In this document: positions 6,926 through 14,842 of the stretch, piece after piece | How the letters are laid out: each line of letters opens with the position of its first letter | Numbering within the stretch: position 1 is the stretch's first letter | From: an uncultured Eudoraea sp. | Lineage (GTDB): Bacteria > Bacteroidota > Bacteroidia > Flavobacteriales > Flavobacteriaceae | Length of the DNA stretch: 20,362 nt | Assembly (NCBI GenBank): GCA_905479615.1 | Contig: CAJQNH010000184.1 | Coordinates: forward strand, 1 to 20,362 | Reading direction: 5' to 3' | Made by a program: the position numbers and the translations under genes | Notes under the pieces: model-generated | Told to the model about the DNA's origin: nothing | The model's database searches: none | What the model saw: the letters and a program-made list of their open reading frames with translations, nothing else

Positions 6926-8161
6926 ATGGCTAAGGAAAACCTGGAATGTTCTTTTTGTGGAAGAAAAAAACCTGAGACCAATCTATTGATTGCAGGTTTG
7001 GATGCGCATATTTGTGATAGATGCATAGAACAGGCACACGGCATTGTTGCCGAAGAATCTAAGCAATCAAAGAATGACGACCTGTCTTCAGAACTTATCC
7101 TAAAAAAACCTAAGGAGATAAAAAGCTTCTTGGACACCTATGTCATTGGCCAGGAACGTACAAAGAGGGTATTGTCCGTAGCGGTTTATAATCACTATAA
7201 AAGGCTTTTACAGCCTCATTCCAAAGATGATGACATAGAGATCCAAAAAAGTAATATTGTGATGGTGGGCCAAACCGGGACAGGCAAAACATTAATGGCC
7301 AAAACCATTTCCAGAATGCTTAATGTACCACTAGCTATCGTGGACGCTACCGTATTAACGGAGGCAGGATATGTAGGCGAAGATGTAGAAAGTATCCTAA
7401 CCCGACTTTTACAGGCTGCAGACTACAATCTAGAAAAAGCGGAAAGAGGTATTGTTTTTATTGACGAGCTTGACAAAATAGCACGTAAAAGTGATAACCC
7501 TTCTATTACACGTGACGTTTCCGGGGAAGGTGTACAACAGGGATTGCTTAAATTACTGGAGGGAACTATGGTAAATGTGCCTCCCAAAGGCGGAAGAAAA
7601 CATCCGGATCAAAAATTTATTGAAGTCAATACAGAGAACATCCTGTTTATCGCTGGAGGTGCTTTTGATGGTATAGAACGGATTATAACCAAAAGATTGA
7701 ATATGCAGGCCATTGGTTACAGTGCTGCAAAAAAAGAAGAAAGTTTGGATAACACCAATGTACTTCAATATATAATACCAAAAGATCTGAAAGAATTTGG
7801 GCTTATTCCTGAAATAATTGGAAGGCTACCCGTCCTTACGCATATGAATCCTCTGGATGAAAAAACTTTAAGAGCTATATTAACTGAACCCAAAAATGCC
7901 ATTATCAAACAGTATGAAAAATTATTTTCCATGGATGGCATTAGTTTTAAGATAACTGAACAGGCTTTAGATTATATTGTGGAAAAAGCTATTGAATATA
8001 AGTTAGGAGCCAGAGGATTAAGATCATTATGTGAAGCTGTTTTTACAGATGCAATGTTTGAGCTTCCCAGTAGTGATGAAACGGAATTTAAGGTAACAAA
8101 ACCTTATGCAGAGAATAAGTTATCCTATGAAACCATCAAGAAACTAAAGGCCGTTTCTTAA
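6926..8161 (+). CDS. clpX: ClpX, ATP-dependent unfoldase subunit of ClpXP
   Basis: ClpX is the hexameric AAA+ unfoldase that feeds tagged proteins into ClpP. The 411-residue product has the N-terminal zinc-binding domain with Cys8, Cys11, Cys30 and Cys33. It also shows Walker A GQTGTGKT at 115-122, Walker B IVFIDELD at 176-183, the pore-1 loop GYVG at 148-151, the RKH loop at 224-226, and sensor-2 GARGLR at 361-366. Walker A has Gln and Thr where many ClpX have Pro and Ser (GPTGSGKT). The ClpP-contacting tripeptide usually written IGF reads IGY at 263-265. The frame extends to a TTG at 6902, but ATG 6926 begins the conserved MAKENLECSFCG. Its 3' end overlaps the oppositely oriented hydrolase gene by 26 bases. 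Confidence 0.97.
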   Translation: MAKENLECSFCGRKKPETNLLIAGLDAHICDRCIEQAHGIVAEESKQSKNDDLSSELILKKPKEIKSFLDTYVIGQERTKRVLSVAVYNHYKRLLQPHSKDDDIEIQKSNIVMVGQTGTGKTLMAKTISRMLNVPLAIVDATVLTEAGYVGEDVESILTRLLQAADYNLEKAERGIVFIDELDKIARKSDNPSITRDVSGEGVQQGLLKLLEGTMVNVPPKGGRKHPDQKFIEVNTENILFIAGGAFDGIERIITKRLNMQAIGYSAAKKEESLDNTNVLQYIIPKDLKEFGLIPEIIGRLPVLTHMNPLDEKTLRAILTEPKNAIIKQYEKLFSMDGISFKITEQALDYIVEKAIEYKLGARGLRSLCEAVFTDAMFELPSSDETEFKVTKPYAENKLSYETIKKLKAVS

Positions 8162-8702
8162 AACTCAGCTTATTTTTTAATAAGGCATTCAGTAAATCCA
8201 TACATACTTTTTGAATTACTTTGTCGTCACTATATAAATTTCTGCCGAATTTAGGCATGATTTCCATATTCACATCCATTTCAGACAACCATTCAGAGTC
8301 GGGTTTACCCTCCTGATATTCACCATAAAGCAAATTAATCTTACAATCTGGTTTATCTTTTAGTAAATGGATATTCAATGGAGAGATTGCCGTTAATGAT
8401 TTTATTGGCAACCCACATAAACCAGCATTCCAGGCAATAGTACCCCCTGCGCAAAAGGTAAGGTAATGGCTTTCTTCTGTTTCTTTTATTAAAAGCTGAG
8501 CCAATGCGGTATTCATACCTCCATTATTAAAAGCTTCGTAGACATCTTCAGCCGTATTGCTTATAAGATTTACATCGGAAAGTTGACGGATATCATAGAA
8601 AACAATATCAAAATATTGTTGCAAATAGCCTAGATAAGAAGTAATCCAAAGGCCTTTTTTCGCACCCCACAAATCTGATAAAATAACTAATCGCTCTGCC
8701 AT
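8136..8702 (-). CDS. Small alpha/beta hydrolase-like protein with altered catalytic residues
   Basis: The 188-residue product looks like the compact alpha/beta hydrolases of flavobacteria, distantly like the BioG/DUF452 esterases. It has an N-terminal strand and loop LVILSDLWG (5-13), a VFYDIRQL strand (34-41), a nucleophile elbow and a late LLYGEYQEGKPD strand-acid segment (124-135). The elbow reads LTFCAGGTIAW, so the nucleophile position is Cys84 rather than Ser, as in dienelactone hydrolases. The position where the catalytic His would be expected reads FGRNLYSD, with Arg154. It may therefore be a thiol-dependent enzyme, a pseudoenzyme, or use another His. The start is ATG 8702, before the conserved MAERLVILSDLWG, not the in-frame ATG at 8744. 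It lies downstream of GH3 and probably shares its transcript. The 3' end overlaps clpX by 26 bases tail-to-tail. Confidence 0.68.
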   Translation of the reverse strand: MAERLVILSDLWGAKKGLWITSYLGYLQQYFDIVFYDIRQLSDVNLISNTAEDVYEAFNNGGMNTALAQLLIKETEESHYLTFCAGGTIAWNAGLCGLPIKSLTAISPLNIHLLKDKPDCKINLLYGEYQEGKPDSEWLSEMDVNMEIMPKFGRNLYSDDKVIQKVCMDLLNALLKNKLSFKKRPLVS

Positions 8703-8754
8703 AAAAGTAATGTTAATTAATAAACAGGTTAAGTTTGGACCCACAATTTGGCCA

Positions 8755-8883
8755 TTATTGGTTTATTTCCAACATTTTTTGGTTTACTTGGCGCATTTCA
8801 TCGATATAGTAGCTTAATTCCAGGTAATCTGAAGTGATAATAGGTGGATTGATCAGTTTTTCTAACTGTTCATTTCCAGTAAT
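8755..8883 (-). other. Open frame of about 40 codons after GH3 without a normal start codon
   Basis: In the 159 bases between GH3 and the small hydrolase, one minus-strand frame stays open from just before the GH3 stop to a TAA at 8757-8755. It would encode a coding-like sequence: EQLEKLINPPIITSDYLELS followed by YYIDEMRQVNQKMLEINQ. There is no ATG, GTG or TTG at its beginning. Only an ATT at 8883 follows the preceding stop; the first ATG lies far inside and leaves 13 residues. It could be a small protein with an unusual start, a tail fused to GH3 by a programmed or accidental frameshift, or the decayed end of a lost gene. I cannot decide among these. Confidence 0.3.
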
Positions 8884-10376
8884 TCATCTAAATAGGCCCT
8901 TTCATTAGACAGTCGGGGAATTTTATGTTGGCCACCCAATTTTCCTTTAGACTTTAACCAGTCATAGAAAAGGTTTTTTCTGGCCATGTGAACTTTAGGC
9001 ATTTTTAAAGTCAAACTATTATATCTCTTGGCCTCATAATCAGAATTTAATGATTTAAGGGCATTGTCCAATACTTCTGTAAAGTATTGAATTTCTTCCG
9101 GGGCTTTTCGAAATTCTATTATCCATTCGTGTGCCCCTTTTTCATTTCGAGACATAAAAATGGGAGCCGCGGTATAATCTATTATTTCAGCACCGGTCTT
9201 TTGACAACTATTTTTAAGTGCCTCTTCAGCATTTTCTATAATGAGCTCCTCCCCGAAAGCATTTATATGGTGTTTGGTCCTGCCCGTAATCTTTATCCTA
9301 TAAGGATTGGTAGAAGTAAAACGAACTGTATCCCCTATTTTATAACGCCAAAGTCCGGAATTGGTAGTAATTATAATGGCGTAGTTCTTATTCACCTCCA
9401 CCTCCCATAATGGAATTGCTTTTTGATCTGAAAGCCCATAGGCTTCCATTGGAATGAACTCGTAAAAAATCCCATAATCTAGCATTAATAATAAATCATC
9501 TGCATTATTCCTGTCCTGAATGGCAAAAAACCCTTCAGAAGCATTGTAAATCTCATAATAGTTAAAACTTTTCTTTGGGAGTAGATTATTGTATTGTTCC
9601 AGATATGGATTAAAACTTACTCCGCCATGGAAATATACTTCCAAATTTTCCCATACTTCAAACAAGTCCTTCTTACCCGTTTCTTCCAATACTTTATTTA
9701 ACAGAACCAACATCCAGGATGGGACACCAGCCAAACTGGTAACATTTTCCTGTATGCTTTCCTGTATAATGGCATTTATTTTTGTTTCCCATTCGCCCAT
9801 AAGAGAAACTCTACTACTTGGTGTACTACTCAATTCTGCCCAAAATGGCATATTATCTATTAAAATGGCTGAAAGATCCCCAAAAAATGTACCGTTATCC
9901 TCATATAACTCCTTGCTACCTCCTAAGCGAAGGCTTTTACCTGTAAATAACTGAGAATTTTCATTATTGTTTAAATAGAGGCATAATAAGTCCTTTCCTG
10001 ATTTATAATGACAATCCTCCAATGCCTCTGCACTTACAGGAATAAATTTGCTTTTTGCATTAGTTGTCCCACTGCTTTTTGCAAACCACTTAATGTTAGT
10101 CGGCCAGAAGATGTTTTGTTCTCCTCTTCTTGTGCGCTCTATTAAAGGTTCTATTTCCTCATAGGAAACGATAGGAATACGTTCAGAAAAAGTCTTATAG
10201 CTCGTAATTGAATTAAATTCATGCTTCCTGCCAATCTTCGTGTCTTCAGCAATACCCAATAACTGAAACAATACTTCCTCCTGTACTTCGCCAGGGTACT
10301 TAAGAAAAAGTTCTATCTGATGATAGCGCTTTTTTAAAAGCCATGAAGCTATAGAATTAAATAAAGGTATTGGCAT
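8862..10376 (-). CDS. GH3 family acyl-acid amido synthetase-like protein
   Basis: The 504-residue protein belongs to the GH3 branch of adenylate-forming enzymes (PF03321). In plants these activate jasmonate, auxin or benzoates with ATP and join them to amino acids. Visible family signatures are the ATP-binding AKSSGTTNAKSKFIP at 99-113, YYEIYNASEGFFA at 273-285 (motif 2), TNSGLWRYKIGDTVRF at 338-353 (motif 3), GRTKHHINAFGEELI at 365-379 in the hinge, and a C-terminal GGQHKIPRLSNER. No signal peptide or membrane helix is seen. Bacterial GH3 proteins are widespread in Bacteroidota; their substrate is not known to me. The small hydrolase downstream could act on the same compound, which is inference. 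The region before its ATG contains an unusual inverted repeat with promoter boxes (10384-10418). Confidence 0.88.
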   Translation of the reverse strand: MPIPLFNSIASWLLKKRYHQIELFLKYPGEVQEEVLFQLLGIAEDTKIGRKHEFNSITSYKTFSERIPIVSYEEIEPLIERTRRGEQNIFWPTNIKWFAKSSGTTNAKSKFIPVSAEALEDCHYKSGKDLLCLYLNNNENSQLFTGKSLRLGGSKELYEDNGTFFGDLSAILIDNMPFWAELSSTPSSRVSLMGEWETKINAIIQESIQENVTSLAGVPSWMLVLLNKVLEETGKKDLFEVWENLEVYFHGGVSFNPYLEQYNNLLPKKSFNYYEIYNASEGFFAIQDRNNADDLLLMLDYGIFYEFIPMEAYGLSDQKAIPLWEVEVNKNYAIIITTNSGLWRYKIGDTVRFTSTNPYRIKITGRTKHHINAFGEELIIENAEEALKNSCQKTGAEIIDYTAAPIFMSRNEKGAHEWIIEFRKAPEEIQYFTEVLDNALKSLNSDYEAKRYNSLTLKMPKVHMARKNLFYDWLKSKGKLGGQHKIPRLSNERAYLDELLEMNS

Positions 10377-10383
10377 TTTTGGG

Positions 10384-10418
10384 TATCTTTAGCGGTTTAA
10401 ACCTAACTGCTAAAGTTA
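10384..10418. promoter_or_regulatory. Face-to-face promoter boxes within an inverted repeat between GH3 and DUF2797
   Basis: On the plus strand TATCTTTAGCGGTT (10384-10397) and on the minus strand TAACTTTAGCAGTT (10418-10405) are near-identical and point towards each other. Each begins with a -7-like box (TATCTTTA and TAACTTTA, one base from TAnnTTTG). The arms pair for 11 bases with one mismatch around a 7-base loop; a perfect palindrome GGTTTAAACC (10394-10403) lies in the middle. On the minus strand a TTG about 22 bases upstream fits the -33 element for GH3. It could be an operator or a pair of mutually interfering promoters; the DUF2797 ATG lies 38 bases beyond its right end. Confidence 0.4.
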
Positions 10419-10455
10419 GTATTTTCAAATGAATATTTAACAAAAATCACCATTC

Positions 10456-11250
10456 ATGCGTTACGAAGGCGTATTGCGCAAAATGCAATCTGAGATAGGC
10501 CAACCTATTCAGTATTATTTGATATTTAATGATGACTTTTTAAATGTCAATCAGGTATTGGATAAAGAATTACAGTTTAATTTTATTAAATACCAATGCC
10601 TGAATTGTAAAGAAGACAAGCCAATTTTCAGGCAAGGTTATTGTCAAAATTGTTTTTTTGAAACTCCTACCGCTGGTGACTGGATAATGAGACCAGAACT
10701 TAGTGTGGCTCATTTAAATAAGGAGGACCGAGATTTGGAATATGAAAAAAAAGTACAATTACAACCTCATATCGTATACCTTGCTAATTCCAGCAATGTT
10801 AAGGTAGGTGTTACCCGGAAATCGCAGATCCCAACAAGATGGATCGATCAGGGTGCACATGAGGCCATCGAAATTGTTGAGGTCCCCAACCGCTATCTTG
10901 CCGGTATAACAGAAGTAGCCTTAAAAGAACATGTCAGCGATAAAACCAATTGGCGCAAAATGCTAACAAATACTATTGAAGACGTAGATTTGGTTGAATG
11001 GCGAAACAAGTTAAGTAAATACATCCCCGAAGAAGCCACTACCTATTATATAGAAAACAATCAGGAAACCCATATGGAGTTTCCGGTACTGCGATATCCT
11101 GATAAAGTTAAAAGCCTTAATATTGGAAAAGCAAGAGAATTCAAAGGTGTTTTAAAAGGCATAAAAGGACAGTATCTAATCTTCGGGGATAATACGGTAT
11201 TTAATATCCGGGGCAATGAAGGTTTGTACGTTTCCCTCAGTGTTAGTTAA
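10456..11250 (+). CDS. DUF2797 protein with zinc ribbon and GIY-YIG-like segment
   Basis: The 264-residue protein matches the DUF2797 pattern. Near the N-terminus it has four cysteines in two knuckles, Cys48-x2-Cys51 and Cys63-x2-Cys66, a probable zinc site. This is followed by GDWIMRPELS (74-83). The segment 105-160, starting HIVYLANSSNVKVGVTR, then RWIDQGA and ITEVALKEH, resembles the Tyr, Gly, Arg and Glu spacing of GIY-YIG nuclease-like domains of the T5orf172/MUG113 type; this resemblance is my pattern reading, not a search result. If true, it may act on nucleic acid. Function is otherwise unknown. The ATG at 10456 begins the conserved MRYEGVLRKM. Its last 8 bases overlap the oppositely oriented AsmA-like gene. 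Confidence 0.82.
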   Translation: MRYEGVLRKMQSEIGQPIQYYLIFNDDFLNVNQVLDKELQFNFIKYQCLNCKEDKPIFRQGYCQNCFFETPTAGDWIMRPELSVAHLNKEDRDLEYEKKVQLQPHIVYLANSSNVKVGVTRKSQIPTRWIDQGAHEAIEIVEVPNRYLAGITEVALKEHVSDKTNWRKMLTNTIEDVDLVEWRNKLSKYIPEEATTYYIENNQETHMEFPVLRYPDKVKSLNIGKAREFKGVLKGIKGQYLIFGDNTVFNIRGNEGLYVSLSVS

Positions 11251-13996
11251 TTGTATCCTCCTGTTTCTTTGAATTATTTGAATTTTTTTTCTTTCCACCC
11301 AAAATCCCACCTAAAATCCCTTTTGCCGTTGTAGTCAGGGGATCTTCTTTTGCCAACGAGTCCTTAGTTATGGTTGCAGTCTCTTCCTTTTTTGTTTGGT
11401 TTGACAGCACATCACCCAGTACATCATTTAATTTTACATTTTCTGCCTGCTCTTCACTCAAAGAATCCTTTTTAGTATCATTTGCCGATAAAAGACCTCC
11501 AAGTAATTCTCCTGCCTTCTCAGAACCCTTATTTATCAATTTTTGCTTTTGCACAGCAATTAATCTTGTAGTCAGGTCTTTTATTCCCCTCGTAAGGTCC
11601 GTATTTATTTCCGGTGCGTCATAAAAGCCACCAACAGTTGCCTTAACCGGGAGCGTTAAATTATTCAGCTCATTTTCATCAATCTGTGCAATAAGCGAAT
11701 TAAGCTCTTTGCCTAAATACTTCCGGGGAACCTCGATATTTAAATTATAATTCAACTTTTTATCAAATGAATGACTACCATTGACGGTAATATCGATATC
11801 CTCATATTTAATGGTAAATGGTTTAACATTTACAATCCCATCTTTGAATGAAAGAGCCGTTTTTAAAGTCTTTAAATTAAATTTGTCCGCTTCAATAAAA
11901 TTTAGTTGTGAATTTAAGCTGTTTAAAATTTTAGCATTTTCAGGATTCAGCTTCACTGCTAACGCTTCTGCAAGCACGTTCCCGGAGATTGAGTTCAGAT
12001 CTGGAGTGAAATCATCCTTCAGGTTTCCTGATATTTTTATAACGGAATTAAGTTTCCCCTCCAGAGCAGCAGCCATAGGGGCCAATACCCTAAAAAGCTC
12101 TACGTTTTTAAACGTATCTTCCAAATTTAAACTGCCCATATCAAGTTGCATTGAAAAACTAGGTATTTCGCCTTTCGTACTCGTATATCCATTTAAAGTA
12201 AGCGTTCCATTGTATAATGACGATTGTAAATTGGACAGGGTTGCCTGTTGATCAACAATTTTTAATTGCCCCTTTACATTTCTCAAAATTAGGTTGTCAT
12301 AAACAACGGAATTTGCCTGGGCGTCAACCGTGCAATCAAGAAAGGCAGGGATTTGAATTTTTTCTGTTGTCAGTTCTTTGCTTTCCTGGTTTAATGCAGT
12401 TTTGTCTTTTCCAGTTTCCACAATGTCTTCCTGTGACATAAAATCGCCCAGATTAAAATTGACGGAATTCATTTTAAAATTACCCGTCACTTTTTCATCA
12501 TTGAACAAAAACCCAAGAAGGTTTTTAATGGTTCCGTCAATTTTAAAATCCGTTTTACCAAGCTGTCCATTCATATTATTGAGCAGCACCCTTGCCGGGG
12601 AAAATTCCATTCTTGCATCATGAATTGTAAGAGGACCAGATAAATTATTAGAATTATATCTTAGTTCATTTACCTTTAAATGACCGTTTAGCACTGTATT
12701 TTCATACCGCTTTTTTTCAATGGATTCCATATCAAAAGAGGTGTTTATATCAGCATTGAGCAGGCCTTTTAAATCTATCGCCTCGGGCATAGGATATGCC
12801 TTAGAAATATTAGCAAGATTCATATTGCATACTATATGCGAACGAACTTTGGTATTACCTAACAATTCTGTAAGCTTTGAGCTTAACTCAAAACGGTCAT
12901 TTTCGATCGCGAAGGATGCATTGGTAATATCAATATAAGTATCCTCAGCAAGGCCTGAAGTGTTTTTAATCCTAAGATCCATATTGATGTTCTTTATGGC
13001 CTTTGGCAAATCCGGATATTTAACGGATGCATCCCTTGCATCAATCTGAATATTAAATTCCGGAATATGTTCATCATCTATAATACCGGCTAGCTCTCCT
13101 TCTATATTGAAAATTCCAGTGGTTTGGACATCTTTTATATTTTGGGCATAGACTTCCGGAATAACCGCTAAAAAATTATCAAACTCCGATGAAGGAGTTT
13201 TAAATTTAATGGCCACTTCCTGCTTATCGTCAAAACTCCTGACAAATCCCTCAAACACCAGAGGAAGCTTATTTATAAAGCCCTCATTCTTTAAAAAGGA
13301 ATATGTATTGGTTTTAAGATCAATGCCTACTAACGCTTTGAGGTTAACCTTTGTATTATCCAGATAGCGGGTGCTGTCTAATTCAAATGATACAAGAGCA
13401 CTGGTTTGTGTTTCTAATTCACTTATTTCCAAAGAAAGATCTCCTTTGCCGTTGTGCTCAATATCTTTCACCTCCAGGAGTACCCCGGAACTGAAGTCTT
13501 CATAGATTATACTAGAATTCATTAACTGCAAAGATTCCAGACCAAAGGTAAAACCAACGGATTCTGTATCAATCTCAGGTTTTGTCACCTCCTCTTTCGC
13601 TATCTCGTAATTTGCATTTTGATGAAAATCTGTTTTGAGCTTCAAAACCGCTTTGTCAAAGTTCAGGCTATTTATGGTTATTGGTTCTCCGGCCCCTTTT
13701 AATAGTTCTTTGATCCCCATTTCTAAAGAGATAGATTTGGACTTAAAGAGGGTGTCACCTTCAAAAGACCCTTTAGTTAACAAATACAAATCCTGAATTC
13801 GAAGTTCGGCCTGTGGAAAGCTACGCAACAGACTTAGATTAACTTCGGAGAAGTCCAAAGTTGCATTAATATTCTTATTAACATTGTTTTTAATCAGGTC
13901 GCCAATCTTAGCCTCGAGGAAAAAAGGCACAGCGATCAGGACACCCAAAACGAGTAACAGAAGCAGACCGGTAATTTTTAAAATTTTCTTTTTCAT
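11243..13996 (-). CDS. AsmA-like family protein, membrane-anchored
   Basis: The 917-residue protein has an N-terminal membrane anchor (about residues 8-28, ITGLLLLLVLGVLIAVPFFL) followed by the AsmA-type opening: a helix, then INATLDFSEVNLSLLRSFPQ (43-62). A very long series of beta-strand repeats with the AsmA pattern follows, most of it predicted periplasmic. The C-terminal 70-80 residues are low-complexity and charged (DSLAKEDPLTTTAKGILGG and runs of Lys and Asn). AsmA, TamB and YhdP form a superfamily of bridge-like proteins thought to carry phospholipids between inner and outer membranes; a similar role here is inference. It is the last gene of the sppA - queuosine transporter - AsmA run, 125 bases after the transporter stop. 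Its 3' end overlaps DUF2797 by 8 bases. Confidence 0.85.
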   Translation of the reverse strand: MKKKILKITGLLLLLVLGVLIAVPFFLEAKIGDLIKNNVNKNINATLDFSEVNLSLLRSFPQAELRIQDLYLLTKGSFEGDTLFKSKSISLEMGIKELLKGAGEPITINSLNFDKAVLKLKTDFHQNANYEIAKEEVTKPEIDTESVGFTFGLESLQLMNSSIIYEDFSSGVLLEVKDIEHNGKGDLSLEISELETQTSALVSFELDSTRYLDNTKVNLKALVGIDLKTNTYSFLKNEGFINKLPLVFEGFVRSFDDKQEVAIKFKTPSSEFDNFLAVIPEVYAQNIKDVQTTGIFNIEGELAGIIDDEHIPEFNIQIDARDASVKYPDLPKAIKNINMDLRIKNTSGLAEDTYIDITNASFAIENDRFELSSKLTELLGNTKVRSHIVCNMNLANISKAYPMPEAIDLKGLLNADINTSFDMESIEKKRYENTVLNGHLKVNELRYNSNNLSGPLTIHDARMEFSPARVLLNNMNGQLGKTDFKIDGTIKNLLGFLFNDEKVTGNFKMNSVNFNLGDFMSQEDIVETGKDKTALNQESKELTTEKIQIPAFLDCTVDAQANSVVYDNLILRNVKGQLKIVDQQATLSNLQSSLYNGTLTLNGYTSTKGEIPSFSMQLDMGSLNLEDTFKNVELFRVLAPMAAALEGKLNSVIKISGNLKDDFTPDLNSISGNVLAEALAVKLNPENAKILNSLNSQLNFIEADKFNLKTLKTALSFKDGIVNVKPFTIKYEDIDITVNGSHSFDKKLNYNLNIEVPRKYLGKELNSLIAQIDENELNNLTLPVKATVGGFYDAPEINTDLTRGIKDLTTRLIAVQKQKLINKGSEKAGELLGGLLSANDTKKDSLSEEQAENVKLNDVLGDVLSNQTKKEETATITKDSLAKEDPLTTTAKGILGGILGGKKKNSNNSKKQEDTIN

Positions 13997-14121
13997 AATG
14001 TATTGGAGCTCAGTCCGATTAAAACTTAAAAAAGTAAGTATTAGTATACCTTTTATCGAAAACTTAAAAAATAAAACAGCAGGACAATCGACAGGATAAA
14101 CTATGGATTCAATTCAACGAA

Positions 14122-14838
14122 TCAGCTCTGGGCATCCAGGTCTATTTCTTCACCCACGGCAAGATTAAATCGCTTTCGGAAGATATATACGAACAAGTAA
14201 AGGAAAGGAGTGTCCAGAAATGCAATAAAAATTTTAAAAACAACACCACTGATAACCAAACCCTGAAACATCTTCCAGGGAATAACCCCAAAAATGCAAA
14301 GAAGTCCCACCACAGTTGTGGTATCAATTATCTGCGATAAGAATGTAGAAAAATTGTTACGAAGCCATAAATATTTGCCTTTTGTCAAGCGTTTCCAAAA
14401 ATGATAGATCGCAATGTCTACATATTGTGCGCAGAGGTAGGCCAGCATTGAAGCCAACACAGCTAAGGGGGATAAGGCGAAAACACTACTAAAAATTTCA
14501 TCCCCCACGGGTGAGGAAGGAATTGCCGGAACCAAATTGGAAACCAGGATGATTCCCATGGAAAAAAAGGAAGCAAAAATACCGGTCGTAACAACCTGAT
14601 TTGCCTTTTTTCTTCCAAATATTTCTGATATAAGGTCAGTTATTAAAAAGGTAATAGGATATGGCAATACCCCAACAGAAATTTCAAATAAAGGTGCTCC
14701 AAAAACAGTTACATCTCCAAAAGGATACCAAAAAAAGAATTTTTGGAAAATTAAATTGGAAACCACAAGGGAGGTGATAAAAAGCGCCCCCAGGTATATA
14801 TAAATACGATATGCCTGTTTTCTGTTTTTGGGAGTCAT
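14122..14838 (-). CDS. Queuosine precursor transporter, YhhQ/QPTR family
   Basis: The 238-residue integral membrane protein has about six helices and belongs to the vitamin-uptake-like DUF165 family, represented by E. coli YhhQ, which imports queuine precursors (preQ0/preQ1) for tRNA modification. Diagnostic stretches are YPITFLITDLISEIFGRKKA at 60-79, with the ITDLxSEIxGRxxA pattern, LRNNFSTFLSQIIDTT at 159-174, and KIFIAFLDTPFLYL at 202-215. The stop of sppA lies only four bases upstream of its ATG, so the two are almost surely one transcript. The pairing with an envelope protease has no obvious functional reason. Confidence 0.9.
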   Translation of the reverse strand: MTPKNRKQAYRIYIYLGALFITSLVVSNLIFQKFFFWYPFGDVTVFGAPLFEISVGVLPYPITFLITDLISEIFGRKKANQVVTTGIFASFFSMGIILVSNLVPAIPSSPVGDEIFSSVFALSPLAVLASMLAYLCAQYVDIAIYHFWKRLTKGKYLWLRNNFSTFLSQIIDTTTVVGLLCIFGVIPWKMFQGLVISGVVFKIFIAFLDTPFLYLFVYIFRKRFNLAVGEEIDLDAQS

Positions 14839-14842
14839 TAAG

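Noticed and set aside
6871..7137. 88-codon minus-strand frame across the clpX start
   Set aside because: It covers the clpX zinc-finger codons and its promoter region in antisense, with no independent support.
9589..9954. 121-codon plus-strand frame opposite GH3
   Set aside because: Antisense to conserved GH3 codons, with no start context or domain.
11781..12251. 156-codon open frame on the plus strand opposite the AsmA-like gene
   Set aside because: It lies wholly antisense to a well-supported gene, is rich in Ser, Phe and Leu as expected of a shadow frame, and has no recognisable motif or promoter.
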